From: Cycas panzhihuaensis
Lineage: Eukaryota; Cycadophyta
Length of the DNA: 64,000 nt
Assembly (NCBI GenBank): GCA_023213395.1
Contig: CM041465.1
Location: 3,410,001-3,474,000 of the forward strand
Reading direction: 5' to 3'
Both the position numbers and the translations under genes were made by a program. Below are positions 51,351 to 63,040 of this stretch, in pieces. The notes below the pieces were generated by a model. That model was not told the DNA's origin. It saw only the letters and a list, made by a program, of their open reading frames with translations, and ran no database searches. Within the stretch, counting starts at the first letter, position 1. Each line of letters opens with the position of its first letter.

Positions 51351-51662
51351 GCTCTAATACCACATGAAAAGAGTGGATCTATCCTTCATCTCCATGTACT
51401 AAACACAAAGGCAAACATGGGAGCAAGAGAGACTTGAGAGAAAGAAAGTAGCTCTCACAAAATGGGGAGGTAAAGAATGAATCTCCTCCATTGAGCTTTA
51501 CTTTTATATTGAGAGAGGGAGCATTTGGGTTAGGTGAAATGAAATTACACATAATGCACATGAAAGTGCATTTCACTTAAGTGATCTAATTTAAAGTTCA
51601 CTTAAGACCCTTTTTCGAAATAATCAACTAATGTAATGACCTTATGTCATTAACCCTTTTGA
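51351..51662 (-). repeat. PBS (51351-51362) and 5' LTR (51365-51662) of J
   Basis: GCTCTAATACCA is the reverse complement of a tRNA-iMet PBS with one change. The LTR from TGAAAAGAGTGG to CTTTTGA is nearly identical to 44158-44454, with a changed last dinucleotide (GA for CA). TAGGC follows at 51663-51667. Confidence 0.95.
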
Positions 51663-51667
51663 TAGGC

Positions 51668-51967
51668 TTCATGAAAGGTTTTAGCTGTCTCTATGTGCTA
51701 GTCTACTTAGTCTTCTACCACCAAGTAAAGGAAGTACAAGACTATATTATCCTTAACTTTAAAGTTATCTAAGGAAATTGGATTAGGTGTTATTATAATA
51801 CAAGAATCATTAGGGTTATAGGTTTGTCTAGGTAAGGGGATATCACCATTGACATAATCCTAAAAGTCATTCATAATGAGGAAGTTTTTTACTTATTTCT
51901 TCTAAATAATAAAGTTGTTAAGACTATTGAGTTTGATTGCATTTGATAAAAGAATTTGCGATGCCAT
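51668..51967 (-). pseudogene. gag: gag N-terminal part, element I
   Basis: On the minus strand the ATG ending at 51967 gives MASQILLSNAIKLNSLNNF, then stops at former Gln/Trp codons, and the frame continues through DYVNGDIPLPRQTYNP to about 51668, where J interrupts it. The rest of gag is at 43850-44157. The match of the two halves across J confirms the nesting. Confidence 0.78.
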
Positions 51968-53939
51968 TTCTAAGTGTCTTTTAGTTTTGGGTTTTGGGTT
52001 TTAAGTTTTAAGTACTTGTATACTATTCTACTCAAGGGCTACTAATCTAGGGTTCTAAATTTTAGGGTCTCTAATAAAGCTCTCAATTACTATCCTGTCT
52101 AGTGTCACCTACCCATAAGTGGTAAACTATAGACCTTATATATTGGTACATGAGCTTAGGGTTCTATATACCTTAGTATGTTAGGTACTAAGAAGTTCAA
52201 AGAACCCCATAATTTATGGATCCAACTACATTAGACTTATGCCTAGTAACAAATATAGAAGTGAGAACCTAACAACCAAGGTACTTATCCACTCTAGGTA
52301 TAACTTGGACTCCAAATGCTAGAGGATAGTTTTCCACCCCAACTTAGCACTTTATACACCTTATAGCCAATGGTTTCCTTAGCAAATTAGAGAAATACTA
52401 AAGGCATGTATGGAGTGGTAATTTTAGGGGTCCTAACTATTCCCCTTGCAAGGCTAGTATAGTTGTCTTACTAATTTAGGATTATCTTGATTAATGTTTC
52501 AAGCTAAATATTGATTTTAAGATGATATTACTTACAAACAAGTGTTATTTTTAATAAGGAAAGCTAAAAAAAAAGAGAATGCAAAACATAAAAGGAAATT
52601 AAAGGGTTTAGAGAGATCTTTAAGAGGGCTTACTCCAAGAAAATCACCTCAACCTCTAAGGAGAACACCTACAATAACCAACCACAAGCACCTTATTAGC
52701 CCAAAAAATAGATTAGAAGAACTTACTAACAATCAATAATAGCACATAACATCAAAATGTCTTATGAAAAACTAAATTTAGGCTTTCAAATGATGAGAAA
52801 AAGCTTAAGAATGCTTAAGTAAATAGCCAAATTTTAGTAACCTAGAACTTCTATAAAACGAATTCAAATTAGGCTAAAAATAGTTTAAATTATGGCCCTC
52901 TAAGTTATCTTTCCAATGGTTTAGACGACACCTAATTCTAATTCACGAGTCAAAAGTTATAAGGAAAACTATAACATGTACTCTTTATACTAAATAATTG
53001 TGAGAATTGGGTTTAAGCTCCCTTGAAACTTGGCCCTTGATTGCCAAACTATAGCATGTGACCACCCAATAGAGTGCTTAGGGGGCTACATACTTCAAAT
53101 CATAATGAAATATGGCCTAATCCTTTTTGCAAATTTAAAAAGTATAAAGGATAATTGATCTTTTTTTAGATTTGCCCTTTTATGTTAGGAATGTGGTCAT
53201 ATGGATGCTCAACATGATCATATTAGAGCCTCTTTAGACCTAATTTTAACTATAAACTTGAATCCAACTTAATATTGCTTAACTTTATCAAAAATAATGT
53301 TAAAATAAGTAAAAAATAGAATGAAAAGATTGTAATAAATCTCCATAGCCTGTGCACATAGGATGAGTGATTTTTAGCATCTTGTGCACTTGAATGGAGC
53401 CCTAAAATCGATTGAGATTGACATACTTACTAAAAATCTCTTCTACAAGATGTGGTACAGTCCTTTAGGCTATTTTGGAGCCTCAATAGTAAAAAACAAC
53501 ATCAAATGAGGTCATCATAGCCCATAGAGGTTGTATAGATTTTTGTGGCTATAAATAGCTAAGAAAACTAAAAGAACTCCATGTAATTGCTTATAATAGG
53601 ATTTGAGTAGCCTCAGAGAACTAGTAGAATTTCCAAATATTTATTTAGAAAGAAAGATATAGCCAACACAAATGAGTTAAGGTTGAAAAAGAAGCCAAAA
53701 TAGAGACATTTCAACTAAAAATAGAACCATGAGTTGTGTAGTCTGCAACAAGCTTGAAACACAACAAATACACACTAATGTGAGCTTAGAATTACTAGTA
53801 GTGACTTTATATTGATTGATGGCCATCAAATATTAAGAGGAAACTTTTAAAAAAATGTGGGAATGAGGTGTCATTATGGGAAAATGAACCTTTATTTCTC
53901 ATTTATTTCTCAATGAAACACTAAATGGACCACATAATG
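51968..53939 (-). other. 2-kb untranslated leader of element I
   Basis: No gene is supported. The part at 52000-52460 matches, in reverse complement, the leaders of A and C (for example TACTAGGCATAAGTC and GGTATATAGAACCC). The part at 52780-53100 matches 13800-14060 in C and 18600-18760 in D. A Lys-rich plus-strand frame at 52542-52739 is judged spurious. Confidence 0.72.
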
Positions 53940-54341
53940 GCTTTGATGCCATGAAAAAACTACTTTAGGATCTAAATACTATATGTATCTATAAAAAATA
54001 TAATGTAAACTATTGAAATAACAAAATAATCAAGTTAAAATAAGCACAACTTAGATATACAAATGTTCATGGGCAATTTTGTCATACCATGAGACTCCAA
54101 TCTGGTAGAGCTTCTGTATTAGAAATGATTCAATATATAAAATATAGGGAAAATGCTAAATATATAGGTAATCTACCTATTTTTACAAAGATTTAATTGG
54201 CTGACATATTGGCACAAGTAGCAAACCTCACTATCCTTTATAATATGATTAAATTACAAAGGGGTCATGTTGAAAGTATATGAATAGGCATATATACAGT
54301 CATATTACAAGGTAATAAAGATGTCATTATAAGTTTTACTA
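53940..54341 (-). repeat. PBS (53940-53951) and 5' LTR (53952-54341) of I
   Basis: GCTTTGATGCCA is the reverse complement of a tRNA-iMet PBS with two changes. The 390-bp LTR aligns with 40535-40924. Coding sequence of G resumes right after it. Confidence 0.88.
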
Positions 54342-54857
54342 GTACCAATAAAATATATCTACTTGTTAAAGATATTTTAATAAATAGTTCTATACCTAAA
54401 CTAAATAATGAATAAATTAAAAATAATGAAGTAATAACAAACCTAGAAAAATAAGTTCATGAGTAGATCTTAACTAAACCTGATAAATCTAATGACCTAA
54501 TTGTTATATATAAAAAATAACCTAAATGGGTTAAAAAAACCATCACTGATTCTGGAATAGATGTTGGTAATCCGTCTAATTCTAAGAAAACTAGATCTCA
54601 AAAGCAACAAGTCAAGTTTACTCTTATGGAAAAATAATATGTTAAGTTGATCCTAAATCCTTAAAAGAAGCTAGTCAAAATCCTATTTAATAATAAGCAT
54701 TGAACAATAAATTTGATACTATTATTAAAAGCATTACTTGGGACTTAGTTCCTCTTCCCTTAGGAAGAAAACATTTGGTAGATTATAAATGGGTCTATCG
54801 TACTAAATATAACTCTAAATACACTGTTGAAAAATATAAAATATGACTTTATAAGTT
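54342..54857 (+). pseudogene. linker and start of RT, element G (middle piece)
   Basis: After the LTR of I the plus strand reads a diverse linker, then LKEASQNP, ITWDLVPLPLGRKHLVDYKW near 54733-54793 and VYRTKYNSKYTVEKYK near 54794-54843, the first part of RT. The alanine-arginine expected next is decayed (ATATGA). At about 54858 the sequence switches to the inverted RT of element H. Confidence 0.82.
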
Positions 54858-55850
54858 GTCTTTAGGTATTTTAACACTTAAATTATGGCCTGCCAATAAT
54901 TCTACTTAGGATTTATCATAAATCGTATAAGAATACTGATATAATGTGCAATATTTGGCCTTTTATTGGTAGTATAGATGAGACTACCTATAAGTTTCCT
55001 ATAGAGTGTTGTGTTTGCCTCCCTAGTGTCACCACCAACTGAGAGTTTGGTATTAGGATCCATAGGCAAAGCCACTAGTTGAGCATCTTCTAACTAAAAT
55101 TTGGTTGGAAGATCGTTGATGTACTTTTATTATGAGAGAAAATTTTTTCCATTCTTTTATGTTACTTTAATTCCCCAGTAATATTTCATCAAAGCAAGGT
55201 CAGATAATTCAAACGTTTTGCCAAGGTCCTTTTTTCAGCTGGTTTATTACCTGTTCACTATTACCCATTACTGGTATGTCATCCATAAAGATTATAAGAT
55301 AAGTGAATTTATCCTTTTAGCACTTGATGAACAATGTTATATCAATATCTTAGTAGTCACAAACCTTATATCCAAGTTACCTCATTCTTTTAGAAAACTT
55401 AATAAACCAAGCACGAGGGGCTTATTTAAGGCTATATAAGGACTTTCTGAGCCTATAAACCTTATGCTCTTGACCTTTGATCTCATATCCTTCTAGTTGA
55501 TCCATATAAATTTCTTCTTCAAGATCCCCATTGAGAAATACGGTCTTAATATTAAGTTGGTGGATTTTCCAACCTTGTTGAGTAGCCAAGGCCATAAGAG
55601 TTCTAATTGTAGGCCACTTGGTTATAGGTGCAAAGACTTCAGTGTAGTTGATGCATTCCCTTTATTTGAATCCTTTAGCTACTAAACTCGCCTTATATTT
55701 TTCAAGGGTGCCATCTAATCTATATTTATTTTTGAACACTCATTTATTTTGAACTACCTTTCTGCCAAGTGGTAGATCAATAAGCTCCCATGTACCATTT
55801 TTTATGAGAGATTGGTATTCTTCATTCATTGTATTTCTCTAGACTGTATG
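54858..55850 (-). pseudogene. copia reverse transcriptase, element H
   Basis: Blocks run on the minus strand: NEEYQSLIKNGTWELIDLP near 55770-55830, LEKYKASLVAKGF near 55670-55710, HQLNIKTVFLNGDLEEEIYM near 55500-55560, SLYSLK-stop-APRAWF near 55405-55440, and the catalytic box FMDD (V to M) near 55275-55286. LIGSLIYTTNKRPNIAHY follows near 54935-55000. The copy breaks off at VLKYLKTT, just inside RNase H. Confidence 0.87.
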
Positions 55851-56340
55851 TTTTATAATTTCCTAGTATGAGAGGGGCTCTTCATTAAGAGTAAGGTATA
55901 TTTCTGCTAGTTCAAGTTCAGTATATAATGATTCTTGTATCCTTACTCTATGGGCACTTTGAGTGCCAGTTTTGCCTACTTCATCTAGTCGTATATCCTT
56001 CTTGAGCTGGCAAGCTTCTCGAGATCCTCGAGTTGGGAATGAGATCCTCATTTCCTAAACTTCTTGGTTCACATCTTGTTTATTAAAATAATCATTTTAT
56101 GAGGAGGATATTAATGCACCTAAGGAAGATGGTCCTTCTACCACTATTTTACCTTTGTTAGCTAAAGGTGGAGAGGACGATTCTTCTATAATAGCTTTGC
56201 CTTTATCAACTCTGATATCTTTAAAGGATGGTGTTGGATGTGCGTTCATCAGTTCAGAGTCATAACTTATATCCTTCGAGGCTCTATTGTCAGATTCTAA
56301 TATTTGGAGTAATTTATATTTTTCCCCTTCTCAAATTTTA
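55851..56340 (-). pseudogene. integrase-RT linker, element H
   Basis: Low-complexity charged segment equivalent to 46401-46800 in J; includes TGTQSAHRVRIQESLYTELEL near 55905-55970. No domain is expected here. Confidence 0.6.
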
Positions 56341-57300
56341 GAATCTAAACATCACACTTGATAATATTATTGTAGTAGTGTGAGGGTGTTTTAGAGTCTA
56401 GTCTAAGTAACCAATCCTCTATCTCTATAAACATGACATCTTTGGTAATGATAGTTTTTTATTATGAAGTTATAAAGACCTTATACCTTTTCTTATTCAT
56501 AGGGTATCCAACAAAGATGCCTTTAAGTGCCCTTAACTGGAGTTTATTTTGATCTGCATCTAGAATATGGGCATAATATGTAGAGCCAAAAAATTTGAAG
56601 TAGTAAACAATGGGGGGTTGTCTTGACCATTTTTTATTAAGTGATTATCCTTCCTTTGATGGGCTAACAATATTAATATAATAAAAAACTGTATAGATAG
56701 CTTCAACCCATAGGCAGACAGGTATATTTTTGTATACTAACATAGCTCGAGCCATGTTCATGATTGTCCTATTCATGCACTCGACAACTCTATTTTGCTA
56801 TGTCATAACTACTACTATTGTTTGATGTTTAATGCCATTGTCTTGAAAGTAGCTTTCAAACTCATGTGAGGTATATTTTCCACCATTATCAGTTTAAAGA
56901 CATTTGAGTTGATAACCTGGCTCTTTTTTAGTGTGGGCTTTGAATTCTTTGAATACACAGAAGGCTTCATCTTTCTAATGTAGAAAAGCTACCAATACTT
57001 TTCTAGTAAAATCATAAATGAAAGAAATGCAATATAACTTTCCCTTTAATGAAGGAATGGGTATTGGTCCACATAGATTAGAGTGTACTAATTGTAATGG
57101 ATGACTTGATTTCCACTAACTTTTAGAAAAGAGTTATTGACAGGATTTGGCAATGATACAAGCTTTACATTTGAAGGGCTTGGAGGAGAACTTTGAAAGA
57201 TTTGGAAGAGTGTTATAAAAATCTCTAAGTCTATCAATGTGAGCATGGCCCATGCAAGTATGCCAAAGAGATTTTGGTAACAATGTTGGGTGGGTTAGGA
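56341..57300 (-). pseudogene. copia integrase, element H
   Basis: The C-terminal part with KGIFVGYPMNKKRYKVF-like residues lies near 56470-56530. The core NSIVRMHE/MNRTIMNMARAMLVYK segment is near 56720-56790, and DNGGKYTSHEFESYF near 56830-56895. The zinc region with CHAWAMLTLIDLE and CKACIIAKS-like residues lies near 57140-57260. The order mirrors J. Numerous stops and shifts. Confidence 0.8.
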
Positions 57301-57720
57301 TGGAATTAAATGTAAATTTTTCATCAGCGTAAGGGCATTAGGCACAATGGGCTTCAGAAGATGGAGAGCCATTCAATCAAAAGAGTTTACCAGAGAGATG
57401 TCTAGTCAAGAGCACTCAATCAGTTGGAGGGTAAATTAACTAGAGAGTCTAGTCATTTGTAGTTACACTTAGATTAAATCCGTAAGAGATAAGTGTAGAT
57501 GAAGAGAGTAGGTTTTGTTTAAGATTAGGTATGTATAAGACATCAAGCAATGTAAAATCTCTTAAGCCTAAGAGTTTCAAGTGAATGTTACCAATTTTTT
57601 TAACAAGTTGTTGTGGTTTATCAGCCATGTGAACAACTCCTTGAATATTTGAGTTAAATATTTGATATAGACTATGATTGTGTGTCATATGTTGAGTTGC
57701 TCCTATGTCTATGATCCACT
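57301..57720 (-). pseudogene. copia protease remnant, element H
   Basis: GATQHMTHNHSLYQIF, GVVHMADKPQQLVKKIG and FTLLDVLYIPNLKQNLLS are read from about 57700 to 57460. Unlike J, the segment before ATQHM reads I-D-I-G-A, so H lacks the D-H-G-Y-R change of J. A DSG-like MDSGS seen in another frame nearby is out of register. Confidence 0.78.
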
Positions 57721-58960
57721 ATCCATTGATTGAAGCCACACTATTTGTAATTCTAATAGGGCTTGGCATTGATGAAGAGAATTCACAAGTGATATATCCA
57801 CATTGAGCTTTAAAGTATCTCTATGGTTGGTTAATGGCATTTGATGTTGAAGATCCCTCAATTCTTTGAAAATGTTCTTGTACAAAACCTGCACCACTAA
57901 AGGAATTTTCACAAGTTTCTTCAACATTCTAAGCTCCATATTTTGGTTCGAACTTGGCCAATTTATAAGTGGTAGTTCTGCAGTCTTTTGCAAAGTGTCC
58001 TTTACAGTTATCCCAATCACACATAATAGTTTGATTGTCTCTAAAGAGGTACTAGTTTGGCCTAACTATCTTGCTCTTTGTTGAGGTGGTCATTGGCTTT
58101 AAGACTATCGAGGCTATGACTGAGGGTTTGGTTGACCTTGTGGATGATTTCTCATGTTTTTTCCTCTTCCTCTTAATCAATTGTTTCCTCTGCCACAAGA
58201 GGGACCTTGATTTTTTATGTAGCAAGCTTCTTCTTCCACCTCAAAGGCTACATCTACAAGAGAGTCAGAAGCTACGAAGATGGTATCAAAGGTTTTGTCA
58301 AATTCTATAAACTTCTCAATAAGTTATTTGAAGTTGATGATTTTTAATATTCCATTAGATTGAAGACTTCTAAGTAAGTTTTTATAATTAGGGACATGTA
58401 GACATGATTGGATCAAGAATGTCCAAGTGATACACTAGGTCTTATAATCTTTATCAATTACCTATTTTATTGGTCAAAAGAGATTTATTGTCTCATGAGC
58501 TCATCCCTTCTACATTTTTAATTTGTTCATTTTCAAAACAAGATGAATAAATTCTAAATCTGACTTGATATCAAAGTTTTTCTTGAGAACTTCAAGGACC
58601 TTCTAGGATATATCATATTACTATTCATTAATCATGTTATGCAAGGAGTGATCAGTAACCAATAAAATTCTTACATGAATCTTTTCATCATCTATCTCCC
58701 ATTATAGCTTGGCTACAACATCTGTAAGAGCTGTTGGAGTAGATTCACCGAAAGTAGATATTGTAGCTATTGCAGGTATGATGGGTGTAGGCTACAGGTA
58801 GGCTCTCTAAAGGCCTTCATACTTTGTAGTATTTTTAACTCTAGTGTACTATAAATCTTAATTTCTTTTGCCTTTTGATATGCAATTGATATTCTACTTA
58901 AATTAAGATAATATGGTGATGATGAAGAAGTAGAAGAGATGATGGAAGTATATACCACTG
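57721..58960 (-). pseudogene. gag: copia gag, element H
   Basis: The zinc knuckle at 57980-58021 reads C-DW-D-NCKG-H-FAKD-C, so the second Cys ligand is replaced by Asp. Upstream, the central gag domain lies at about 58300-58700 with LEVLKKNFDIKSDLEFIHLV-like residues, and the N-terminal part reaches about 58930. Order and spacing agree with J. Stops are frequent. Confidence 0.8.
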
Positions 58961-60840
58961 ACATGTGTAGCTAATATACCTGACATAGTAGGGATGTAGA
59001 AATGAATGTTATGATGAGAAGTAAGCAATGATTAAGTATTTTTTAACAACTATAAAAAATGAGTATAAGCAATGATGTAAGAATGAGGCCTAATGTAGAG
59101 ATAGCAAAGAGTGGTAATGTATCATGCCGCTAATCTTTAACTTATGTCTAAGTATAGGTGAGGTTTCAATGCTTAAGGATTCTAATATACGATTAGGGAT
59201 CTTCACCTGCGATACCCACATCTACGGTTGGTGATGAAATCTAAGTTACAGTGGAGCCTAGGTACACCCAATCCTCATCTAGTTTACTAGTGAGCAATTA
59301 TATACCTCCTTTGAAGAGTCAAACAGTACATATATATCTTATGGCTATGATGGATATTGGATAGGTTAATTTTAATCTTGCATTAAGGTTTTTAATTTTC
59401 ATGGGTGGTTATCAAGATTATCACTGATTAGAGGCCGTAGGTATGGCTAACCTGTCCCTCCATCACTATTTCAGTTAAGATCAAACTGAGTATGAAACTC
59501 ACACCTCCCTTAGGGCCCGGACTTTGACCAACCATGGTCTATTTCAACCAAGGCGAGTGTGCATACAAGTCAAGAACTAACGATATAAATTGTATGGATG
59601 AGATTCCTTTTAGGAATAATGTAAGTTATTTTTGAATAACTGAAAACTAAAATAGAAAGTTGCCAAATGTTCTTGCTTTCCTTTCATGCTTGCTTTGTTG
59701 TTACTACTACTTTATGTGATGCTTTATGCTATGTATATAAATAGAAAAAGCATGCTAGATTTAGTAGGGGAACTAGATGGTGTTTATGATCTAAGGTTTT
59801 CCTTGCTTTAGTATAATGTTTTTAAATATATTTTTAGAAAATTTAATACAAAAGTCACAAAGGGCTAAAAAAGTGGATCAATTTTCTACTAAAATACTAA
59901 TTTTTCTAAATTAGATGCATGCTATTTTGTATTTTTTTACAAAATTTATAAATAATAATAAATGGATAAATTTTTTAAAAATTACAAATATGAAGGCCTA
60001 AATGATGGAATTTGAATTTATGGTAGAAGAAAAAAGTGTTCAAAATATCATTTTTGATAAGGTACTAAAGTCAGATTTCTAAAAAGGTATAAAAAATATT
60101 TGCCTAAAAGAAGCGCAATAGCCAAATATTACCAAATCCACTATCCCAAAATCTAAACTTTAATATGTTAAAAGTTGTATGTTGACATATACATCAACTT
60201 TTCCTTCAGTATCATCTCTAAAATCAATCAAAACATTGCCTAAAACGCCCTCACAATATTTTTTGTGGGGTTGAGTAGGTAAATTTAGCATCCATGAGAA
60301 AACTACAAAGATCTCACTAAATGTTGGATGGAATTTGATGAAATTTATCTTAAGATACTCCTAAGACATAAATCTACTAGATCCCTCAAAAAACCTTTTA
60401 GATTTTTAGCTCATATTAAAATGCTTTCATTGAGAAAAGTATCTTAAGTCACTTATCCATAAATTTTAACTTTTTATTTTATCAAAAACTCACTGTTATA
60501 GGTTGAATCTAAAGCTACTTTAAAAGAAAAAAATGATCCTCTTAGAAAAATAACCCTATGTACTAAATTTTGTTAAAATCCAATATGGTTAAATTTTTCA
60601 TAAAATTTTAGGCCTTTAATGCTTCTGAGGTCGCTTAGAATTCAAACAAATTTCAAAACCTATATTTTTCACCTTTGAAATTCTTCACATATAGAGAAAG
60701 TAGAAACATATAAAACAATATAATTTTAAGCTCTCAAAATTTAAAAAATAATGAGTGCACTCTCAATACTTCATATTGAAGGTGAAGGAGAGGCAAAATG
60801 ACTCCATGCAAGTGGAATGGAGTGAATAGATCCCCTTCTA
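58961..60840 (-). other. 1.9-kb untranslated leader of element H
   Basis: No gene. 59190-59465 matches the leader of J. The stretch between about 59850 and 60770 is AT-rich and has no clear counterpart that I can follow by eye. Confidence 0.7.
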
Positions 60841-61165
60841 GCTTTGATACCACATGAAGAAAGAATGGATCTAGGGAATAAATCACTCACATGCACATAA
60901 TAGCAATGGAAAATGAAAAAGAGATGAAACAAGATATGAGAGCAAGCTTGGAGGTGAGAATCAATAATGACTCCCTCCTTGAGATTTTGCCTTTTATTAT
61001 TAAGGGTGACCATTAGGGTTAGGATTTTTATGCCTAATGACATAAACTTGAAATTACATCTATATGTACATAAAGTATATTTTACTAAGAGATTAATGCT
61101 AACAATATATCCTAAGGTCACTTAATTAATCTACACAAATGACCTTGATACATTAACCTCTTTCA
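60841..61165 (-). repeat. PBS (60841-60852) and 5' LTR (60855-61165) of H
   Basis: GCTTTGATACCA is the reverse complement of a tRNA-iMet PBS with one change. The LTR starts TGAAGAAAGAATGGATC (J: TGAAAAGAGTGGATC) and ends CATTAACCTCTTTCA (J: CATTAACCCTTTTCA), showing common descent with the LTR of J. Confidence 0.88.
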
Positions 61166-62265
61166 AAGGTTTTTCTCAAGTTGATGGTATAAACTATAAT
61201 AAAACCTTTTTTCATACAGTAAAAATAAATTCTTTTAAAATTATTCTATCACTTATAGCTAAATTTGGATGGACAATATATCAAATGAATGTGAATAATG
61301 CCTTTTTAAATGGTGACTTAGAAGAAGAAATCTATATGAAATAAGCTTAAGTTTCTATTACTAATCTTAATGTAGTGTATAAACTAAATAAATCCTTATA
61401 TTGATGTAATAAGCCCCTAGGGCTTGGTATAATAAAATTGATCAATATCTTTTAAATAATAGTTTTACAAAATGCATTAGTGATCCCAATCTCTACTTTA
61501 AAAAATATAATAATGATATTTATTTTTGATCCTTTGTGTAGATGATATTATACTTATCATATCTTCAACTTCTAATATTTTAAATCTAAAATCTAACTTA
61601 ATGTCTCAATTTGAATGATAGATTTAGGTCTATTACATTATTTTTTGGGACTTCAAGTTTGTTAAAAAGATACTAAAATCGCCATCTCTCAACCAAAATA
61701 TGTTTTGGGTCTTTTGAAAAGATTTAATATGGAGGATTATAAATCTACCCTAACTTCTACATAATCTAGAACTAAATTAACTATTAATTATATTGCATGA
61801 TTAGTTGACCCAACTATATATTGACAATTGATTAGTAGTTTAATTTATTTAACTTATACATATCCTAATATTTCTTACTTTGTAGCCTTGTGTTCTAGAT
61901 TTATGTAACAACTATATAAATCATATTAGAAAGTAGCCAAGAGAATATTACACTATCTTAAAGGTATAATTTATTTTGGTTTAACTTATAAATAATATAA
62001 ACTTATAAATAATCTAATAACCCTTTTGAATTAATTAATTATACATATTCTATCTGGGTAGTAGATATTGATGAAAGGAAATATACAATAGGATATATAT
62101 TTTTTCTAAATTCCTCTCTAATTATATGGTGAAGCAAAAAAAAAGTACTTTCCATAATTGAAGCTAAATATAGAGTTCTTATTAAAGTAAACAAAGAAGT
62201 GTTATAAATTTAGTCTTTATTAAATAAACTTACTTTTCTTTTATCTTCAATAAAAATCTTTTTTT
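61166..62265 (+). pseudogene. RT and RNase H, element G (third piece)
   Basis: Resumes the RT of G at KGFSQVDGINYNKTFFHTV, then WTIYQMNVNNAFLNGDLEEE near 61271-61330, a degenerate YGLKQ region, the polymerase box reduced to VDDII-like residues near 61536-61556, and LGLLHYFLGLQV near 61625-61660. RNase H has AKRILHYLKGIIYFGLTYK near 61937-61990 and SIIEAKYRVLIKVNKEVL near 62152-62206. It stops in a T-run near 62255-62270, where element K begins. Confidence 0.83.
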
Positions 62266-63040
62266 TTTTTTATAGTTTGTAGATTGCATTCTCATCAAAA
62301 ATCATATCTCTACTCACTATGAATTTCTTTGTAATTGGTTCAAATAATCTAAAGGTCTTTCATTCACTTAAGTACCCTATGAAAATGCACTTGATACTTT
62401 TACTTTCCAACTTGGATTTATTCTTATCAGGAATGTGAGCACAAGTAATGCACCTAAAGATTTTTAAATATTTATTACATAACTCTTTTATCTTAATCAT
62501 ACATATAGTTATTTTTATAACTATTCTAATTTTCCTTTCAATAACTCCATTTTGTTGAGGTGTATATAGAGTTGTGAATTACCTTATATCAAATTTATTA
62601 GAGAAATCTCTAAAATCATTTAAGATAGACTTACCACCATTATCTAAATGAAGAGATTAAAATCTATAACTACTTTGCTTTTCATCTATAACTCTAAATT
62701 CAACAAATCTCAAGAATGTTTCAAACTTTTCTTTAAGGAAATACACCCAAGTTTTCCTTGTATAATCATCAATAAGAATCAAGAAAAATCTAGTATTTTC
62801 AAATGTTAGAGTTCTCATTAGGCCACATAAATCTATATGAACTAATTAAAGTGGATATCTAGATTAGAAATCTAAATTAGAAAAATTTTCTCGATATTCT
62901 TTTCCATAGATATAACCTTCAAAAACTCTATTATTACCTTGAATATTTAGAAGTTCTGTAATCATACTTTTCCTCTTTAAAGTAGTAAGTGCATCATAAT
63001 TGAGAAGATCAAATATATTATGTCAAAGTATATTATCATT
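62266..63040 (-). pseudogene. copia integrase, element K
   Basis: On the minus strand: LNYDALTTLKRK near 62970-63005, LVHIDLCGLMRTL near 62815-62855, FLILIDDYTRKTWVYFLKEK near 62730-62790, HLDNGGKSILNDF near 62625-62665, YTPQQNGVIERKIRIVIK near 62515-62567 with the catalytic Glu, and KCIFIGYLSE near 62365-62395. It ends VSRDMIFDENAIYK near 62275-62320. Comparatively few stops; one base shift near 62560. Confidence 0.87.

Larger units (their letters stand above)
44158..51662 (-). mobile_element. Ty1/copia element J, youngest complete copy
   Basis: A 7.5-kb element with two 297-298-bp LTRs, PBS, leader, gag, protease, integrase, RT, RNase H and polypurine tract, all on the minus strand. Flanks are a perfect 5-bp duplication TAGGC (44153-44157 and 51663-51667). 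By eye the LTRs differ at only about four positions. Its GC content is visibly higher than its surroundings. Frameshifts and a few stops in pol make it non-autonomous. It interrupts the gag of element I. Confidence 0.96.
40535..54341 (-). mobile_element. Ty1/copia element I, inserted in G
   Basis: Two 390-bp LTRs at 40535-40924 and 53952-54341 flank a minus-strand body with PBS, leader, gag, protease and integrase. The flanking GTACT (40530-40534) and GTACC (54342-54346) look like a 5-bp target duplication with one later change. Most of RT and RNase H have been deleted, and element J sits in the gag. I belongs to the leader family of A and C. Confidence 0.88.
54858..61165 (-). mobile_element. 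Ty1/copia element H, 3' end missing
   Basis: A minus-strand copia element of the same family as J, with LTR, PBS, leader, gag, protease, integrase and RT. RNase H, polypurine tract and 3' LTR are missing at the left edge. Stops at former Gln codons are far more common than in J, so H is older. It lies inside the RT of G, which resumes at 61166. Confidence 0.87.
38200..62265 (+). mobile_element. Ty1/copia element G, split into three by nested elements
   Basis: Gag, protease and integrase lie at 38200-40534, the integrase-RT linker and start of RT at 54342-54857, and the rest of RT and RNase H at 61166-62265, all on the plus strand in order. The gaps are filled by elements I and H on the other strand. 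Protein homology resumes on the far side of each gap: DEEVPSSNS before I, the linker after it; VEKYK before H, then KGFSQVDGINYNKTF after it. The 3' end is lost at element K. Confidence 0.85.

Noticed and set aside
52542-52739. Lys-rich 65-residue plus-strand frame
   Set aside because: Antisense to the conserved leader of element I; the homologous leaders of A and C do not keep it open as far as I can follow.
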